Made by a program: the position numbers and the translations under genes. From assembly GCA_944386395.1 (NCBI GenBank), contig CALXAZ010000085.1, positions 1-7,667 of the forward strand: a stretch of DNA of 7,667 nucleotides. The letters run 5' to 3'. The stretch is from an uncultured Clostridia bacterium. GTDB taxonomy: Bacteria; Bacillota; Clostridia; Oscillospirales; JAAYOS01. Of the stretch, positions 6,103-7,667 are shown piece after piece. Within the stretch, counting starts at the first letter, position 1. Each line of letters starts with the position of its first letter. A model generated the notes under the pieces. That model searched no databases, was not told the DNA's origin, and saw only the letters and a program-made list of their open reading frames with translations.

Positions 6103-7074
6103 ATGAACAGGGATTTGTTGGATAGGCTTAAGGTTATAACAGATGAGGAGCGGACAATACTTGAGCAAGGGAGTGGGGTGCAAAAGGACAGGTACACACA
6201 GTCCCGAGATTTTACAATAGATAGCAAAAAAATGCTTGAGCACGGAAAGCTCATAGATATAAGGACACATACAAGGTTTGTTGATTTCCCGATGCACAAG
6301 CATAATTATGTTGAAATATTATATATGTGCAGCGGACAGACTGTACACACCATAGATGGAAACAGACTGGTGCTGAAAAAGGGAGAACTATTATTTATGA
6401 ACCAATCTGCGTACCATTCGATAGATCGAGCGGAGGAGGACGATATTGGCATAAATTTTGTAGTGCTTCCTGAATTTATGGATGTTGCATTTGAGATGAT
6501 AGGGTCTAATAATATCCTGGGGCAGTTTATACTCAGCGCATTGAGAAAGGGAAGCGAGGATATAAGCCATCTGCATTTCAGGGTTGCGGACGTACTGCCT
6601 GTGCAGAATCTGGTAGAAAATATGATCTACAATATCATTACAAGGCAGCCCAACAATCGTAAGATAAATCAAAATACAATGGGACTTCTCATGCTCCAGC
6701 TTCTAAACTACACTGACCTCATAGAGCAGGAGTTTTCCGTGCAGTATAATGGGCTTGTGATAGCGGCCCTTCGTCAGATAGAGGAAAATTACAAGGAAGA
6801 AAGTCTTCAGGAGCTAGCTGAGGCTCAGAGCGTATCTATTTCATATCTAAGCCGAGTGATAAAGCAGGTCACAGGCAGGACATATAAGGATCTTCTAGTA
6901 GAAAAGCGTATGGGTAAGGCGGCGGAGCTGCTTGAAAACAGCCGGATACCCGTAACTGACATAATAACGGCTGTGGGCTATAGTAACACCAGTTACTTTT
7001 ACCGCGAGTTTAAGCAGCGGTTTGGGGTAACCCCTCACGAGTACCGTGAAATTAAGAGAAAACCAGTAAAATAA
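6103..7074 (+). CDS. AraC-family transcriptional regulator with cupin sensor domain
   Basis: A 323-residue regulator. An N-terminal linker (1-50) is followed by a cupin-like sensing domain (about 52-120: FPMHKHNYVEILYMCSG, IDGNRLVLKKGELLFMNQS), an alpha-helical connector, and a C-terminal double helix-turn-helix domain (about 217-316). That domain shows SISYLSRVIKQVTG (245-258) and the AraC signature VGYSNTSYFYREFKQRFGVTPHEYR (291-315). Cupin-type AraC proteins usually bind a sugar or sugar derivative and activate nearby catabolic genes. The ribosome site AGGGGG lies just upstream of the ATG. The gene is 20 bp downstream of sdaAA, hence co-transcribed with serine dehydratase, yet it also sits immediately upstream of rhaB. 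A RhaR-like role in rhamnose control is the better guess from position, but the ligand cannot be read from the sequence. Confidence 0.92.
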   Translation: MNRDLLDRLKVITDEERTILEQGSGVQKDRYTQSRDFTIDSKKMLEHGKLIDIRTHTRFVDFPMHKHNYVEILYMCSGQTVHTIDGNRLVLKKGELLFMNQSAYHSIDRAEEDDIGINFVVLPEFMDVAFEMIGSNNILGQFILSALRKGSEDISHLHFRVADVLPVQNLVENMIYNIITRQPNNRKINQNTMGLLMLQLLNYTDLIEQEFSVQYNGLVIAALRQIEENYKEESLQELAEAQSVSISYLSRVIKQVTGRTYKDLLVEKRMGKAAELLENSRIPVTDIITAVGYSNTSYFYREFKQRFGVTPHEYREIKRKPVK

Positions 7075-7110
7075 GGACGTGATTTTTTTCAAATCACGTC
7101 CTTACTTTTT
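7072..7110 (+). terminator. Intrinsic terminator of the serine dehydratase operon
   Basis: TAAGGACGTGATTT (7072-7085), loop TTTTC, AAATCACGTCCTTA (7091-7104), then CTTTTT. This is a perfect 14-bp stem whose first three bases are the regulator's own stop codon. It should isolate rhaB from the upstream operon. Confidence 0.95.
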
Positions 7111-7130
7111 ATGGATACAGGGGATATAAT
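7102..7130 (+). promoter_or_regulatory. Putative rhaB promoter
   Basis: A perfect -10 TATAAT (7125-7130) lies 17 bp after a very poor -35 (TTACTT, 7102-7107, inside the terminator tail). A strong -10 with a weak -35 suits activation by an AraC-type protein, though I found no convincing repeated binding site nearby. Transcription would start near 7137. Confidence 0.5.
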
Positions 7131-7174
7131 CAAAATAGAACAACTTGACTGACAACCAAAAGAAAGGAGAAAAC

Positions 7175-7667
7175 ATGCACAGATATCATCTTGCAATAGA
7201 CATCGGGGCCTCGAGCGGAAGGCATATTCTTGGATGGATCGAAGATGGCAAATTCATGACCGAAGAAATATACAGATTTGAAAACGGCCTTATAAGCCGG
7301 AATGGGCACCTCTGTTGGGATACTAGACGGCTCTTTGAGGAGATTGTTTGCGGGCTTGAAAAATGCGGCAGCACTGGAAAGATTCCTGAAACTGCGGCAA
7401 TAGACACATGGGGAGTAGACTTTGCGCTTCTGGATAACCAGGACAGGCTTATAGGAGACACTGTCGGATATCGTGATAGCCGTACTTTTGGTGCCGATAA
7501 GCTCGTATACGAGCGCGTATCGGAAGAAGAGCTGTACTCACGCACTGGTATACAGAAGCTGACATTTAACACTATATACCAGCTTGCAGCCATGAAAAGA
7601 GATTGCCCCGAGCAACTTGATGCCACAAAAACTTTTTTGCAAATACCTGATTACCTCAATTTTCTGC
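7175..7667 (+). CDS. rhaB: Rhamnulokinase (3' end cut by window edge)
   Basis: The first 164 residues of an FGGY-family sugar kinase (family length about 480) that phosphorylates L-rhamnulose at C1. Visible: the phosphate-binding DIGASSGR (9-16), RFENGLISRNGHLCWD (34-49), DTWGVDFALLD (77-87), GYRDSRT (98-104), FNTIYQL (131-137) and IPDY (157-160). These blocks follow E. coli RhaB more closely than xylulokinase or glycerol kinase. The start is set by AGGAG 5 nt upstream of the ATG. It follows the strong terminator after the araC-type gene and has its own -10. Isomerase and aldolase genes may follow beyond the window. Its aldolase product, L-lactaldehyde, is the FucO substrate. Confidence 0.93.
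   Translation, partial: MHRYHLAIDIGASSGRHILGWIEDGKFMTEEIYRFENGLISRNGHLCWDTRRLFEEIVCGLEKCGSTGKIPETAAIDTWGVDFALLDNQDRLIGDTVGYRDSRTFGADKLVYERVSEEELYSRTGIQKLTFNTIYQLAAMKRDCPEQLDATKTFLQIPDYLNFL

Noticed and set aside
1..7667. Defence island, prophage, transposon or CRISPR content
   Set aside because: All genes are metabolic, transport or regulatory families with ordinary operon structure; no transposase, integrase, long terminal repeats or spaced repeats were found.

Overview
The window looks like a chromosomal segment of an anaerobic, low-to-moderate-GC Clostridia-type Firmicute, plausibly a gut species. The signs are strong AGGAGG-type ribosome sites, compact operons, a two-subunit iron-sulfur L-serine dehydratase, a CmpB-family membrane protein and a rhamnose pathway gene. 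The assignment is inferred from gene content and style; there is no rRNA or other phylogenetic marker. No mobile element, CRISPR array, tRNA or rRNA was seen.

Layout. (1) Positions 1-1018, minus strand: the N-terminal three quarters of an MgtE magnesium transporter, running off the left edge. (2) Positions 1019-1271, minus strand: a leader of about 218 nt with a good sigma-A promoter. It holds a 35-codon leader ORF with its own ribosome site and two mutually exclusive RNA folds. One fold buries the mgtE Shine-Dalgarno sequence; the other frees it. It does not resemble the classical M-box magnesium riboswitch, and it is the most interesting part of the window. (3) Positions 1371-2269, plus strand: a divergent single gene for a CmpB-family membrane protein, ending in a bidirectional hairpin terminator. 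(4) Positions 2309-3460, minus strand: a convergent FucO-type iron-dependent lactaldehyde reductase. (5) Positions 3589-7110, plus strand: a four-gene operon with 12, 10 and 20 bp gaps. It encodes an APH-fold small-molecule kinase, serine dehydratase beta (sdaAB) and alpha (sdaAA), and an AraC-family regulator, and it closes with a strong terminator. (6) Positions 7102-7667, plus strand: promoter and N-terminal third of rhamnulokinase (rhaB), running off the right edge.

How the parts fit. RhaB phosphorylates L-rhamnulose, whose aldolase product L-lactaldehyde is what FucO reduces to 1,2-propanediol under anaerobic conditions. rhaB and fucO therefore probably serve one pathway although they lie 3.7 kb apart and on opposite strands. 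The AraC-type regulator directly upstream of rhaB could control rhamnose genes, the serine operon it ends, or both. SdaAB and SdaAA together deaminate L-serine to pyruvate and ammonia. The kinase at the head of that operon has no obvious substrate.

Intergenic stretches not covered by genes or the sites listed (1272-1370, 1436-1477, 2293-2308, 3522-3563) show only AT-rich sequence with nothing further I can support.
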